A stretch of 64,000 nt of DNA from Yoonia sp. R2331 (GTDB lineage Bacteria > Pseudomonadota > Alphaproteobacteria > Rhodobacterales > Rhodobacteraceae): the NCBI RefSeq assembly GCF_041103235.1, contig NZ_JBGCUN010000003.1, forward strand, positions 248,001-312,000. Direction: 5' to 3'. Made by a program: the position numbers and the translations under genes. Every line of letters starts with the position of its first letter. Positions within the stretch are counted from its first letter, which is position 1. Below, piece after piece: positions 55,611 to 64,000 of this stretch. The notes beneath the pieces are model-generated. The model searched no databases. It was given only the letters and a program-made list of their open reading frames with translations, and was not told the origin of the DNA.

Positions 55611-57092
55611 TCAGAGGAAGGCGGTTTCCTCAAAAGACCGCAATTTCCGGCTGTGAATCCGCTCCAGCGGCATCTCGCGCAGCCGTTCCATCGCCCGAAT
55701 TCCGATCATCAAATGCGCTGCAACCTGCGTTTTGTAGAACTCTGACGCCATACCCGGCAGCTTCAGCTCGCCGTGCAGCGGCTTGTCCGACACACACAGC
55801 AGCGTTCCATATGGCACCCGAAACCGGAACCCATTGGCCGCAATCGTCGCACTTTCCATGTCCAGTGCCACCGCGCGGGATTGGCTTAACCGTTGTACCG
55901 GGCCCTCATGCTCGCGCAGCTCCCAGTTGCGGTTGTCCAGCGTCGCCACCGTACCCGTCCGCATGATCCGCTTCAGCTCGAACCCTTCCAGCTTCGTCAC
56001 ATCGGCCACTGCACTTTCCAGCGCCACCTGAATTTCGGCCAGTGGCGGGATCGGCACCCAGACCGGCAGGTCCGCATCCAACACAGCATCCTCGCGCAGA
56101 TAGGCGTGCGCCAGCACGAAATCACCCAACCGCTGACTATTCCGCAGACCCGCGCAATGGCCAACCATCAGCCAGGCGTGCGGGCGCAGCACCGCAATAT
56201 GGTCGGTTGCCGTCTTCGCATTCGACGGCCCCACCCCGATATTGACCAGCGTGATCCCCCCGCCACCTTTGCGTTTCAGGTGATAGGTCGGCATTTGCGG
56301 CATCTTTTCCGGCACCGGGATCACCGCATCGGGCTCCGTTATCTCAACGTTCCCGGTGCTGACAAAACTGGTGTAGCCACTGTCAGGGTCGGCCAGGACT
56401 TCCCGGGCATACGCCTCGAATTCCTGCACATAGAACTGGTAGTTGGTGAACAGCACGTGGTTCTGGAAATGCTCGGGCAGGGTCGCGGTGTAATGCGATA
56501 AGCGTGCCAGAGAATAATCCACCCGCTGCGCCGTAAATGGCGCCAGTGGGCGCGCGCCGTCATCATAATGAAAACCGGTGCCATTCACGATGTCATCATT
56601 GGTCGTGCTTAGATCCGGCACGTCAAAGACGTCGCGCAACTGAAACTCCAGCGCGCCACCATGCGGCACGGTCAGGCTCTCGTTGTTGGCCACGGCAAAA
56701 TGCACTGGCATCGGCGTGGTCGAGGCACCAATCACTACCGACACGTCATGGTTTTGCAGCAGCAGGTCGATCTGCTGTTCCAGATAATGGGCAAACAGAT
56801 CTGGCCGCGTCACCGTGGTCGCATAGACCCCCGGTTCAATCACGTGACCAAATGACAACCGGCTGTCGGCTGCGGCATAGCTTGTCGTCGTCAGCCTGAT
56901 CTCGGGATAAAAGGCCCGATACCGTGCCGTAGCAGCCCCGCCGCTCAGAACCTTCTGAAAATTCTGGCACAGAAATTCCACCGCATCGGTGTAAAGCTCC
57001 TGCAGACGGGCGACCGCCGCTGCGGGGTCATCAAATGCCTCTGGTGCGGGCACATCAGGTGTTTTCAAGCGCAATGTCGGATCGACGTTCAT
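55611..57092 (-). CDS. amn: AMP nucleosidase
   Basis: Amn cleaves AMP to adenine and ribose 5-phosphate. The 493-aa length fits the long AMP nucleosidase form. It has a typical N-terminal regulatory region and a C-terminal nucleoside phosphorylase-like domain (STGNVEITEPDAVIPVP, then LVNIGVGPSNAKTATDHIAVLRPHAWLMVGHCAGL, in part). The active-site Glu in ALDMESATIAANG is present. Its ATG overlaps the ade stop by four bases. Together with ade it forms an AMP to adenine to hypoxanthine route. Confidence 0.95.
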   Translation of the reverse strand: MNVDPTLRLKTPDVPAPEAFDDPAAAVARLQELYTDAVEFLCQNFQKVLSGGAATARYRAFYPEIRLTTTSYAAADSRLSFGHVIEPGVYATTVTRPDLFAHYLEQQIDLLLQNHDVSVVIGASTTPMPVHFAVANNESLTVPHGGALEFQLRDVFDVPDLSTTNDDIVNGTGFHYDDGARPLAPFTAQRVDYSLARLSHYTATLPEHFQNHVLFTNYQFYVQEFEAYAREVLADPDSGYTSFVSTGNVEITEPDAVIPVPEKMPQMPTYHLKRKGGGGITLVNIGVGPSNAKTATDHIAVLRPHAWLMVGHCAGLRNSQRLGDFVLAHAYLREDAVLDADLPVWVPIPPLAEIQVALESAVADVTKLEGFELKRIMRTGTVATLDNRNWELREHEGPVQRLSQSRAVALDMESATIAANGFRFRVPYGTLLCVSDKPLHGELKLPGMASEFYKTQVAAHLMIGIRAMERLREMPLERIHSRKLRSFEETAFL

Positions 57093-58888
57093 TCCGTATC
57101 CTTAAAGATATCTGTCAGTTCAAATTTCGTGACGTCGACCAGCCCAAGATCACTGATCCGTAACTCCGGGATCACCACAAGGGCCAGCAACGAATGTTGC
57201 ATATACGCGTTGTTCAGCGTGCAGCCACACGTGGCCATCGCCGCCACCATCCGGTCCGCGGCTGCGGCCACATCGGCGGCGGGGCTGTCGCTCATCAGGC
57301 CCGCAATCGGCAGCTTGACCAGCGAGATTTCGGCGTCGTCTTTCCAGACGCTGATGCCCCCACCAACCTCACCCAACCGGTTCGCCGCCTGCGCCATTAG
57401 CGCGCGGTCGGTACCAACCACGATCATATGGTGGCTGTCATGTGCCACGGTCGAGGCCATCGCCATCCGCCCCTCATACCCAAAGCCGCTGACAAAACCG
57501 TTGACCACATCGCCCGTCGCGCGGTGCCGTTCGACCAGCGCGATCTGGCACACCTCGCCTTCGCCTTCGACCACACCGTCCACTACGGGCAAATCCGCCT
57601 CCAGCGCCTTGGTCGGGGCTTGGTTTTCGACCACACCAATAACGCGCGCGGTGACGCGGTTGCGGCCTTCAGGGGCTTTCACCTCAAAATCCGTGGCCGC
57701 CAACGCCTTGCCCATGCGCACCGTCGCCCGTGCATCATCCGGCCACGCAAAATGCGGGCAGTCCACCGTGATCACACCGTCCCGCGCCACGGTCTGCCCG
57801 CGCGCGATCACCTCTTCGATCGGCAGCTCCGCCAAATCAGAGGTCAGGATCATATCGGCCCGCCGCCCCGGTGCGATGGACCCCAGCTCACGCTCCAACC
57901 CGAAGTGCGTCGCTGTGTTGATCGTGGCCATCTGAAGCGCCACCACCGGGTCACAGCCGCGGGCAATCGCATGGCGCACAACGCGGTTCATATGCCCGTC
58001 ATTCACCAGCGTCCCCGCCATACAATCATCGGTACACAGGATGAAATTCCGCGGGTCCAACCCCTTTTCAGTCACCGCCGTGATCTGGCTTTCAACGTCA
58101 TACCACGCAGACCCCAGCCGCATCATCGACCGCATACCATTGCGCACACGCGCAATGGCATCCGCCTCTGCGGTGCCCTCGTGATCATCCGCCGCACCAC
58201 CGGCAACATAGGCGCTGAAGGCCACACCTTTGTCGGGGCTGGCATAATGCCCGCCCACGGTCTTGCCTGCGTTCATCGTCGCGGCCATCTCGGCCAGCAT
58301 CTGCGCATCACCGTTGATCACACCGGGAAAGTTCATCATCTCGCCCAGCCCGATGATGCCGGGCCAGGCCATCGCTTCGGTCACATCCGCGGCGCTGATC
58401 TCAAACCCGGTCGTTTCCAACCCCGGCGCAGACGGTGCGCAGGACGGCATCTGCGTGTAAATGTTCACAGGCTGCATGAGCGCCTCGTCATGCATCATCC
58501 GCACACCGCGCAGACCCAGCACATTGGCAATCTCATGCGGGTCGGTGAACATCGTTGTGGTGCCATGCGGAATGACGGCTGCGGCAAACTCTGCCGGGGT
58601 CAGCATCCCGCTTTCGATGTGCATATGCCCGTCGCACAGGCCGGGGATCAGGAACCGCCCTTCGGCCTCGATCACCCGTGTGTCCGGCCCAATGCAATGG
58701 CTGGCATCCGGACCTACATAGGCAAACCGCCCCGCGGCCACGGCAACCTGCCAACCGTCCAAAACCTCGCGGCTCTGCACATTGACCAGCTTGCCGCCGC
58801 GCACCACCAAATCGGCAGGCGCGCGCCCTGCCGCCACCGCCACAAGGTGCGGCGCTGTTTCGGCCCATGATGTAATGTGATGTTCCAT
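57089..58888 (-). CDS. ade: Adenine deaminase
   Basis: Ade deaminates adenine to hypoxanthine, using a dinuclear metal site. The 599-aa protein is of the AdeC type. Metal and catalytic motifs are GLCDGHMHIES near the N-terminus and FTDPHEIANVLG. LCTDDCMAGTLVNDGHMNRVVR and a C-terminal ade domain (MVVGTDRALMAQAANRLGEVGGGISV-type stretch) follow. The ATG at 58888 is preferred; a GTG at 58903 has AAAGG touching it. It is coupled to amn. Confidence 0.95.
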   Translation of the reverse strand: MEHHITSWAETAPHLVAVAAGRAPADLVVRGGKLVNVQSREVLDGWQVAVAAGRFAYVGPDASHCIGPDTRVIEAEGRFLIPGLCDGHMHIESGMLTPAEFAAAVIPHGTTTMFTDPHEIANVLGLRGVRMMHDEALMQPVNIYTQMPSCAPSAPGLETTGFEISAADVTEAMAWPGIIGLGEMMNFPGVINGDAQMLAEMAATMNAGKTVGGHYASPDKGVAFSAYVAGGAADDHEGTAEADAIARVRNGMRSMMRLGSAWYDVESQITAVTEKGLDPRNFILCTDDCMAGTLVNDGHMNRVVRHAIARGCDPVVALQMATINTATHFGLERELGSIAPGRRADMILTSDLAELPIEEVIARGQTVARDGVITVDCPHFAWPDDARATVRMGKALAATDFEVKAPEGRNRVTARVIGVVENQAPTKALEADLPVVDGVVEGEGEVCQIALVERHRATGDVVNGFVSGFGYEGRMAMASTVAHDSHHMIVVGTDRALMAQAANRLGEVGGGISVWKDDAEISLVKLPIAGLMSDSPAADVAAAADRMVAAMATCGCTLNNAYMQHSLLALVVIPELRISDLGLVDVTKFELTDIFKDTE

Positions 58889-58928
58889 CCCCAAAAATGT
58901 CACCCTTTCCGGGCAGCTTCAAGGGGGG

Positions 58929-59408
58929 TCACAGCTTGTGGATCTCCAACGGCTTCTGATCGGGGTTCAGCTGCACAACACTATAATTCAACGCAGCCGC
59001 CACAGTGACCCACGCCATGTAAGGTACAAAGGCCAGCCCCGCCCAGACATCCAGCATGAAAGACGTGATCAAACAACCCAGCACCGCCAGCCACAACCCC
59101 GCCATGGCCATCAACGAGGCCTTCCAATGCCGCAGGCCAAAGAACACCGGCGTCCACAACGTGTTGAAGGCAATCTGCAACGCCCAGAACGCAAGTGCAT
59201 AGCCGCTGCCGTCGATCACCGCGACCCGTGCACCGGCGAACGACATCAGGATGTAAATGCTGGTCCATGTGATGGGAAAGACCCAGTTGGGCGGCACCCA
59301 TGTGGGCTTGTTCAGGCCCTTGTACCACTCACCCGTGGGGAACAGCCCGCCGGTGGCACCCGCCGCGCAGCAGCACAGAAAAAACAGGGCAAACAGTGTC
59401 AGGTCCAT
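58929..59408 (-). CDS. tspO: TspO/MBR outer membrane tryptophan-rich protein
   Basis: A 159-aa protein with five hydrophobic helices and the Trp-rich TspO pattern: WYKGLNKPTWVPPNWVFPITWTSIYILM (in part), ALQIAFNTLWTPVFFG and the late YMAWVTVAAALNY. In Rhodobacter the TspO protein negatively affects carotenoid and bacteriochlorophyll gene expression in response to oxygen, working with porphyrin efflux. AAGGAG lies before the ATG. It follows crtB on the same strand, the usual place in phototrophic Rhodobacteraceae. Confidence 0.95.
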   Translation of the reverse strand: MDLTLFALFFLCCCAAGATGGLFPTGEWYKGLNKPTWVPPNWVFPITWTSIYILMSFAGARVAVIDGSGYALAFWALQIAFNTLWTPVFFGLRHWKASLMAMAGLWLAVLGCLITSFMLDVWAGLAFVPYMAWVTVAAALNYSVVQLNPDQKPLEIHKL

Positions 59409-59435
59409 CTTGCGGCTCTCCTTGTTTGGACCTGC

Positions 59436-60455
59436 CTACGCCTGCGGCGTGCCCTTGCCAATCCCATCCCGTGCCGACAGCTCTGCCAGAATGCCGATGA
59501 CAGCGGCCGAACGCGGCTCGTTCCGCTGCCCCCGCGCGGCGGCATCCACCAGAAACGCGACCTCGGGCAAAGGGGGTGCATAGATCGACGCCGGGCGCGG
59601 CATTGCAGTGGACACAGCGGCCATTACGCCAGCCTGCCCCATCCAGATCAGTTTCTGCCACGTCGCCGTGTGCGCCCGCGTCGTGATCGAATTGAAATGC
59701 TGCTGGCGGATTTGCCCGCCGATCCCGTCATAGATCAACCGTGCCGCCCATATCCCCATGCGCGCCCGCGCGGGCAGCGCGCTGATCCCCGCCTCTGACC
59801 GGCGATAAAGGCGGTCCGCCTCGGCCAACAGCGTCTTGACCATCCGTCGCACCTGCGGCGTGGGCATTGGGTTGGTCATAAAGGTTTCAGGCGAAAACCC
59901 ATCATCCGCCAGCCAATCGGTTGGCAGATAGATCCGCCCGGCGCGTGCATCTTCCCCCACATCGCGCGCGATATTGGTCAACTGCATCGCCACACCCAGA
60001 TCGCAGGCCCGCGCCAGCGCATCCCGGTCGCGTACCCGCATCAGCACGCACATCATCGCGCCCACAGCACTTGCCACCCTTGCGGAATAGCTGCGCACAT
60101 CCGACAGCGTCGCATAGCGCCGCACGGCGGCGTCCCACGCCAACCCTTCCAGCAATGCTTCGGGCAGCGCGCGCGGCATCTCGAAATCCTCGACAATCGC
60201 CGCAAAGGCCCGGTCCTCGGGCGCATTCTGGGGCCGCCCCGCATAGGCCAAATCCAACCTGTCGCGCAGCTTCAGAACTGCCGCGGTCTTGTGCTCCCCC
60301 TCATCCACCTCGTCATCCGCAAGACGGCAAAACGCATAAAGCGCCAACGCCGGGTCGCGGACAGAACCGGGCAACAGCTTGCTGGCCGCATGAAACGACA
60401 GAGACCCGGTGCGGATCACCTCGCGGCAATGTTGCAGATCATCGTTGCGTATCAT
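59436..60455 (-). CDS. crtB: Phytoene synthase CrtB
   Basis: CrtB joins two GGPP molecules to phytoene. The 339-aa protein has the two Asp-rich motifs, AFCRLADDEVDEGE near 42-56 and NIARDVGEDARAGRIYLP in the middle, which bind Mg and diphosphate. Its ATG overlaps the crtI stop (ATGA), so translation is coupled. Expression is expected to follow the PpsR-type sites in front of crtI. Confidence 0.96.
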   Translation of the reverse strand: MIRNDDLQHCREVIRTGSLSFHAASKLLPGSVRDPALALYAFCRLADDEVDEGEHKTAAVLKLRDRLDLAYAGRPQNAPEDRAFAAIVEDFEMPRALPEALLEGLAWDAAVRRYATLSDVRSYSARVASAVGAMMCVLMRVRDRDALARACDLGVAMQLTNIARDVGEDARAGRIYLPTDWLADDGFSPETFMTNPMPTPQVRRMVKTLLAEADRLYRRSEAGISALPARARMGIWAARLIYDGIGGQIRQQHFNSITTRAHTATWQKLIWMGQAGVMAAVSTAMPRPASIYAPPLPEVAFLVDAAARGQRNEPRSAAVIGILAELSARDGIGKGTPQA

Positions 60456-61981
60456 TCCGCCGCCACCTTCACCGCTGGACGCGCGGGCGCGTTGGGGATC
60501 AATGTCTCCAGCACTTCGGCACTGCTAATCACCCCCGGCACCCCCGCGCCGGGATGCGTGCCAGCCCCTACCAGAAACAGGCCCTTGGCCTCTTCACTGA
60601 TGTTGTGCGGCCGGAACCAGGCGCTTTGCAGAATGCGCGGCTCGATCGAGAAGCCAGAGCCATTGGGCGACAGATACCTGTCGCGAAAATCCTCGGGCGT
60701 GAACACCACCTCTTCGGTCAGATGATCCTGAAAACCGGGGATCAGCCTATCCAGCACTTTTGCCACCTTCGCCTTGTAGGTCGCGGCCTCTTGTCCCCAA
60801 TCCACCGGGTTATCATGGCCCAGATGCGGCACGGGGCTGAGCGCATAAAAGGTATCGCCACCCTTTGGCGCCACGCCGGGATCCGTCACAGCCGGACGAT
60901 GCACATAAAGCGACATATCCTCGGCCAGCTTGCCCTTGATAAAGATATCGCGCAGCAGCCCTTCGTATCGTGGTCCGGCCATGATCGTGTGATGCCCTAC
61001 ATCCGGCCATAATTCGTCGGTCCCCTTGGTGCCGAAATACCAGACAAACAGCCCCATCGACCACTTGCGCGTCTTCAGCTTTCGGTTGCTCCAGCGCTTG
61101 CGCGGCGCGTCGCGCATCAGGTCCTGATATGTGTGGCCCGCATCCGCATTGCTGATGACCAGCGGGGCTTTGATCTGCGCCCCGTCCTTCAGCGTGACAC
61201 CTGTGACTGCACCCCTCGCGACATCAATCCGGTTCACCTCTGCGCCAAACCGGATCTGCCCGCCCTGGCTGCGCACGACAGCGGCCATCGCATCGGCAAT
61301 CGCCTGCACGCCGCCCATCGCATAATGAACGCCAAATTCCTTCTCAAGATAGCTGACCAGCGCGTACATGCTGGTCACGTTCATCGGATCGCCCCCGATA
61401 AACAGCGGATGAAACGACAGCGCCATGCGCAAACGCTCGTCCTTGACCCGCCTGCGCGCCAGCCCAAGGATCGACTGATCCGCGCGCAGCAGCGCAAATT
61501 CTGGCAGCACCTTCAGCGTCTCCCAAATCCGATGCATCGGTTTGGTCAGCATCCCCTCGAACCCCACGACATAACGCCGCTGCGAGTCCCGCAGAAACTT
61601 CAGATAGCCCTTCACATCGCCGGGGCTGAACTTGCGCACCTCTTCCACCATGGCGTCGGTATCGCCGCGCGCGGTAAAGACCGACCCATCGGGCCAGCGG
61701 ATTTCGTAGAAGTCGCGCAACGGGCGCAGGTCCACATCCTTGTGGAAATCCCGCCCGCAAGCCGCCCATAGTTTTTCGTAAACCTGCGGCACCGTCACAA
61801 TTGTTGGCCCCAGATCAAACCGGTGGCCGCCCTTGGCGATGCTCGACCCGCGCCCCCCGGCTTTGTCCAACCGTTCCAGCACAGTCACCTCATAGCCTTT
61901 GGCGCCCAGCCGCATTGCCGCAGCTAAGCCGCCCAATCCGGCACCAATCACAATGGCCGAGGGATCATTCAGGGATTCCAT
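60452..61981 (-). CDS. crtI: Phytoene desaturase CrtI
   Basis: CrtI desaturates phytoene, making neurosporene in the spheroidene pathway. The 509-aa FAD protein has GAGLGGLAAAMRLGAKGYEV at the N-terminus and the C-terminal GAGTHPGAGVPGVISSAEV. The start at 61981 has a weak GGGCAC ribosome site. It shares a 113-base gap with the divergent crtA, which contains three PpsR/CrtJ-like sites. crtB and tspO follow. Confidence 0.96.
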   Translation of the reverse strand: MESLNDPSAIVIGAGLGGLAAAMRLGAKGYEVTVLERLDKAGGRGSSIAKGGHRFDLGPTIVTVPQVYEKLWAACGRDFHKDVDLRPLRDFYEIRWPDGSVFTARGDTDAMVEEVRKFSPGDVKGYLKFLRDSQRRYVVGFEGMLTKPMHRIWETLKVLPEFALLRADQSILGLARRRVKDERLRMALSFHPLFIGGDPMNVTSMYALVSYLEKEFGVHYAMGGVQAIADAMAAVVRSQGGQIRFGAEVNRIDVARGAVTGVTLKDGAQIKAPLVISNADAGHTYQDLMRDAPRKRWSNRKLKTRKWSMGLFVWYFGTKGTDELWPDVGHHTIMAGPRYEGLLRDIFIKGKLAEDMSLYVHRPAVTDPGVAPKGGDTFYALSPVPHLGHDNPVDWGQEAATYKAKVAKVLDRLIPGFQDHLTEEVVFTPEDFRDRYLSPNGSGFSIEPRILQSAWFRPHNISEEAKGLFLVGAGTHPGAGVPGVISSAEVLETLIPNAPARPAVKVAAE

Positions 61982-61997
61982 GTGCCCAGACTAAGTG

Positions 61998-62015
61998 TGT
62001 CATCTTTACTTGACA
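61998..62015. promoter_or_regulatory. PpsR/CrtJ site 1 (TGT-N12-ACA)
   Basis: TGTCATCTTTACTTGACA fits the TGT-N12-ACA palindrome recognised by PpsR/CrtJ, the oxygen- and light-responsive repressor of photosynthesis genes. It begins 17 bases from the crtI start codon. Confidence 0.85.
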
Positions 62016-62022
62016 ATCGCCT

Positions 62023-62039
62023 TGTCGGCTTAGTTGACA
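62023..62039. promoter_or_regulatory. PpsR/CrtJ-like site 2 (TGT-N11-ACA, one base short)
   Basis: TGTCGGCTTAGTTGACA has both half sites but 11 bases between them instead of 12. It starts 7 bases after site 1, the close spacing typical of cooperative PpsR pairs. It contains TTGACA (62034-62039), a -35 candidate for crtA. Confidence 0.6.
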
Positions 62040-62062
62040 TATACCCTCGGAATCGCGTCCTA

Positions 62063-62080
62063 TGTCAGTGTAGGTTTACA
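62063..62080. promoter_or_regulatory. PpsR/CrtJ site 3 (TGT-N12-ACA)
   Basis: TGTCAGTGTAGGTTTACA is a second full TGT-N12-ACA site. It ends 14 bases before the crtA start, so binding would block crtA transcription directly. Confidence 0.8.
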
Positions 62081-62094
62081 CCGAAAGGGCTGTT

Positions 62095-62799
62095 TTGGGC
62101 CAAATCGTCACCCTGTCGTTTTTCCGCTTTGCCGGGCTTTCCGCCCGTGCCTGGGCGCTTTTGATGATGGGTGCCGCGCGCAAACCATTGGGGCGCACGC
62201 CCGATATCGGCTTCTGGAAACTCTGCGGCTCAGGCACCGGACAAGGGTTCAACGTCACGCTCAACCCTGCGGTGATCGCTATCGTCGCCGTCTGGCCCGA
62301 TGCCGAAACGGCCCGTGATAGGGTCTCTTCCGCGCCTGTCTTTGCCCGTTTCCGGACACGCGCGGTCGAAAGTTGGTCAATCCTGCTGTCGCCGACCTCT
62401 GTGCGCGGCCAATGGGACGGCAGCATGCCTTTCGCTGCCCACGCCGAACACACCAGCGGCCCGATGGTCGCCTTGACCCGTGCCGCGATCAAACGGCGGA
62501 TCATCCCACGTTTCTGGCGGCAGGTCCCCGACATCTCGGACAGCATAGGGCAAGACCCTAACGTCGCCTTCAAGATCGGCATCGGTGAATTGCCCATGCT
62601 GGACCAGATCACCTTTTCGATCTGGCCCGACAAATCCGCAATGGACGCTTTCGCGCGCTCTGGCCCGCACGGCGCTGCAATCAAGGCGGTCCGCAAAGGC
62701 GACTGGTTCGCCGAAGAGCTTTTCGCCCGTTTCACCGTCCATTCAGACATCGGCACATGGGGCGGCGCATCGCCCCTCGCAAGATTGGAGGCCGCATGA
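62095..62799 (+). CDS. crtA: Spheroidene monooxygenase CrtA
   Basis: CrtA oxidises spheroidene to spheroidenone under aerobic conditions. The 234-aa protein has the family N-terminus VTLSFFRFAGLSARAWALLMMG and WKLCGSGTGQGFN, followed by a His- and Trp-rich middle. The start is TTG at 62095 with AAAGGG six bases before it. Its stop overlaps the bchI ATG (ATGA). The divergent crtIB and the three PpsR-type sites make coordinated control likely. Confidence 0.94.
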   Translation: MGQIVTLSFFRFAGLSARAWALLMMGAARKPLGRTPDIGFWKLCGSGTGQGFNVTLNPAVIAIVAVWPDAETARDRVSSAPVFARFRTRAVESWSILLSPTSVRGQWDGSMPFAAHAEHTSGPMVALTRAAIKRRIIPRFWRQVPDISDSIGQDPNVAFKIGIGELPMLDQITFSIWPDKSAMDAFARSGPHGAAIKAVRKGDWFAEELFARFTVHSDIGTWGGASPLARLEAA

Positions 62800-63800
62800 C
62801 CCACCCCTTCCCCTTCTCTGCCATCGTAGGCCAGGAAGAGATGAAACAGGCGATGATCCTGACCGCCATTGACCCGTCCATTGGCGGCGTGCTGGTCTTT
62901 GGCGATCGCGGCACCGGCAAGTCCACTGCCGTGCGCGCGCTGGCCGCCCTCTTGCCCCCCATCCGCGCTGTCAAAGGCTGCCCCGTGAACTCTGCCAAAG
63001 CAGGTGAAGTGCCCGAATGGGCCGGTTTAGGGTCGAAACGGACCGCCGAGCGCCCCACCCCCGTCGTCGATCTGCCCCTTGGCGCGACAGAGGATCGCGT
63101 CACCGGCGCCCTCGACATCGAAAAGGCACTCGCGCATGGCGAAAAGGCCTTTGAGCCCGGCCTTCTGGCCCGCGCCAACCGCGGCTACCTTTATATTGAT
63201 GAGGTCAACCTGCTCGAAGATCACATCGTTGATCTGCTGCTCGACGTAGCCCAATCCGGCGAAAACGTGGTCGAGCGTGAGGGCCTCTCGATCCGCCACC
63301 CCGCCCGCTTTGTGCTGGTCGGATCCGGCAACCCGGAAGAGGGCGAATTGCGGCCACAGCTGCTCGACCGGTTCGGTCTTTCGGTCGAAGTCACCAGCCC
63401 CAAAGACGTCGAAACCCGGATCGAGGTTATCAAACGCCGCGATGCCTATGAGAATGACAATGCCGCCTTCATGCTGCGCTGGCAGGCCGAAGATGCCGCC
63501 ATCCGCGACCGGATACTGAACGCGCGCAAGGCCCTGAAACGGTTAAAAACCCCGGAACAGACACTGCGTGACGTCGCAGAACTCTGCCTCGCGCTCGGCT
63601 CTGACGGGCTGCGCGGTGAATTGACATTGCTCAAAGCCGCCCGCGCCCACGCCGCCTTTCGCGATGACACCGCCCTGACACGCGGACACGTTCGCGCGGT
63701 CGCACCGATGGCCCTGCGGCACCGCCTACGCCGCGACCCGCTGGACGAGGCCGGTTCCGGCACCCGCGTCACCCGTGTGGTCGAAGATGTCCTTGGTTGA
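62796..63800 (+). CDS. bchI: Magnesium chelatase subunit BchI
   Basis: BchI is the AAA+ ATPase of the Mg-chelatase that puts Mg into protoporphyrin IX, with BchD and BchH. The 334-aa protein has the P-loop GDRGTGKST near residues 36-44, Walker B LYIDEVNLLEDH, and sensor and arginine finger regions (GSGNPEEGELRPQLLDRFG). It is coupled to crtA (four-base overlap) and overlaps bchD by 14 bases, so crtA, bchI and bchD probably share a transcript. Confidence 0.97.
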   Translation: MTHPFPFSAIVGQEEMKQAMILTAIDPSIGGVLVFGDRGTGKSTAVRALAALLPPIRAVKGCPVNSAKAGEVPEWAGLGSKRTAERPTPVVDLPLGATEDRVTGALDIEKALAHGEKAFEPGLLARANRGYLYIDEVNLLEDHIVDLLLDVAQSGENVVEREGLSIRHPARFVLVGSGNPEEGELRPQLLDRFGLSVEVTSPKDVETRIEVIKRRDAYENDNAAFMLRWQAEDAAIRDRILNARKALKRLKTPEQTLRDVAELCLALGSDGLRGELTLLKAARAHAAFRDDTALTRGHVRAVAPMALRHRLRRDPLDEAGSGTRVTRVVEDVLG

Positions 63801-64000
63801 CCCTTGGACACAGGCCGTTCTGGCGGTGCGCCTGCTTGCCATCGACCCCGCATTGGGCGGAATCACAATCCGCGCACGCGCAGGCCCAGTGCGCGATGCC
63901 ATTGTCGCTAAACTCGCCGTCCTGCGGCGCAATCTGGTCAAGCTGCATCCATCAATGACCGACGACGTCCTGCTGGGCGGGATTGATTTGTCATCCACGC
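63787..64000 (+). CDS. bchD: Magnesium chelatase subunit BchD, N-terminal part (runs off the window)
   Basis: The frame starting at the ATG at 63787 reads MSLVDPWTQAVLAVRLLAID, then GGITIRARAGPVRDAIV. This matches the BchD start (the AAA-like domain with GLxLRARxGPVRD). The protein continues past position 64000. It overlaps the bchI end by 14 bases, the standard bchI-bchD arrangement. BchD forms the ring platform with BchI in the Mg-chelatase. Confidence 0.95.
   Translation, partial: MSLVDPWTQAVLAVRLLAIDPALGGITIRARAGPVRDAIVAKLAVLRRNLVKLHPSMTDDVLLGGIDLSST

Noticed and set aside
57428-58870. Long plus-strand frame opposite the adenine deaminase gene
   Set aside because: Its composition is Arg/His/Pro-rich without motifs. 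The ade gene on the other strand is certain.

Overview
The window looks like chromosome of an aerobic anoxygenic phototroph of the Rhodobacteraceae (Roseobacter group, Alphaproteobacteria). The reasons are the spheroidene-type carotenoid genes crtA, crtI and crtB with tspO and the bacteriochlorophyll genes bchI and bchD, PpsR/CrtJ-type sites between crtI and crtA, the GANTC methylase ccrM, a TRAP uptake system, the pet operon for cytochrome bc1, and a lipid A pair (Kdo transferase, lpxK). I see no insertion sequence, prophage, integrase or CRISPR array. Genus is not determined here.

Region by region. (1) 1-7983: a minus-strand saccharide operon (alpha-L-rhamnosidase, binding protein, two permeases, ATPase, aldo/keto reductase) opposite a LacI-type repressor, with a LacI-type operator between them. 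(2) 8394-10765: a DUF4170 protein, a Kdo-transferase-like protein and lpxK. (3) 10762-13074: CoA transferase, DsbA-like protein and DciA-like DUF721 protein on the minus strand. (4) 13139-15384: mutY and alkB. (5) 15381-19867: methyltransferase, quinone-reductase-like enzyme, bicupin, TetR and a BNR propeller, with a perfect 18-bp operator before tetR. (6) 19907-21838: ccrM and rnhB with GANTC sites before ccrM. (7) 21886-23628: two secreted proteins of unknown function and a membrane-anchored winged-helix regulator. (8) 23681-31486: a uronate catabolism locus (kduI, gntR, TRAP dctPQM, kduD, kdgK) with one operator in the divergent gap, then tRNA-Arg and a second LacI-type regulator.

(9) 31457-35114: a PAS/GGDEF/EAL protein and gnd. 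(10) 35219-38053: petABC with terminator. (11) 38415-42567: an outer membrane barrel, two glutathione transferases, mtaB, dapF and tRNA-Lys. (12) 42645-45933: thiBPQ behind a TPP riboswitch. (13) 45975-50206: an RND pump and its adaptor. (14) 50284-54930: an M20 hydrolase, aroC, an HD hydrolase, a DMT exporter and an ExoY-like sugar transferase. (15) 55130-58888: HU, amn and ade (adenine salvage). (16) 58929-64000: the photosynthesis cluster edge, tspO-crtB-crtI facing crtA-bchI-bchD.

The two sugar loci (rhamnosidase plus ABC importer; KduI/KduD/KdgK plus TRAP) together suggest feeding on rhamnose- and uronate-containing polysaccharide fragments such as ulvan or pectin oligomers. That link is inference. 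The least explained parts are the secreted-protein and membrane winged-helix pair at 22671-23628, the 11-bp-phased TGTGCAT repeats at 8308-8336, the GANTC cluster upstream of ccrM, and the perfect operator in front of the TetR gene.
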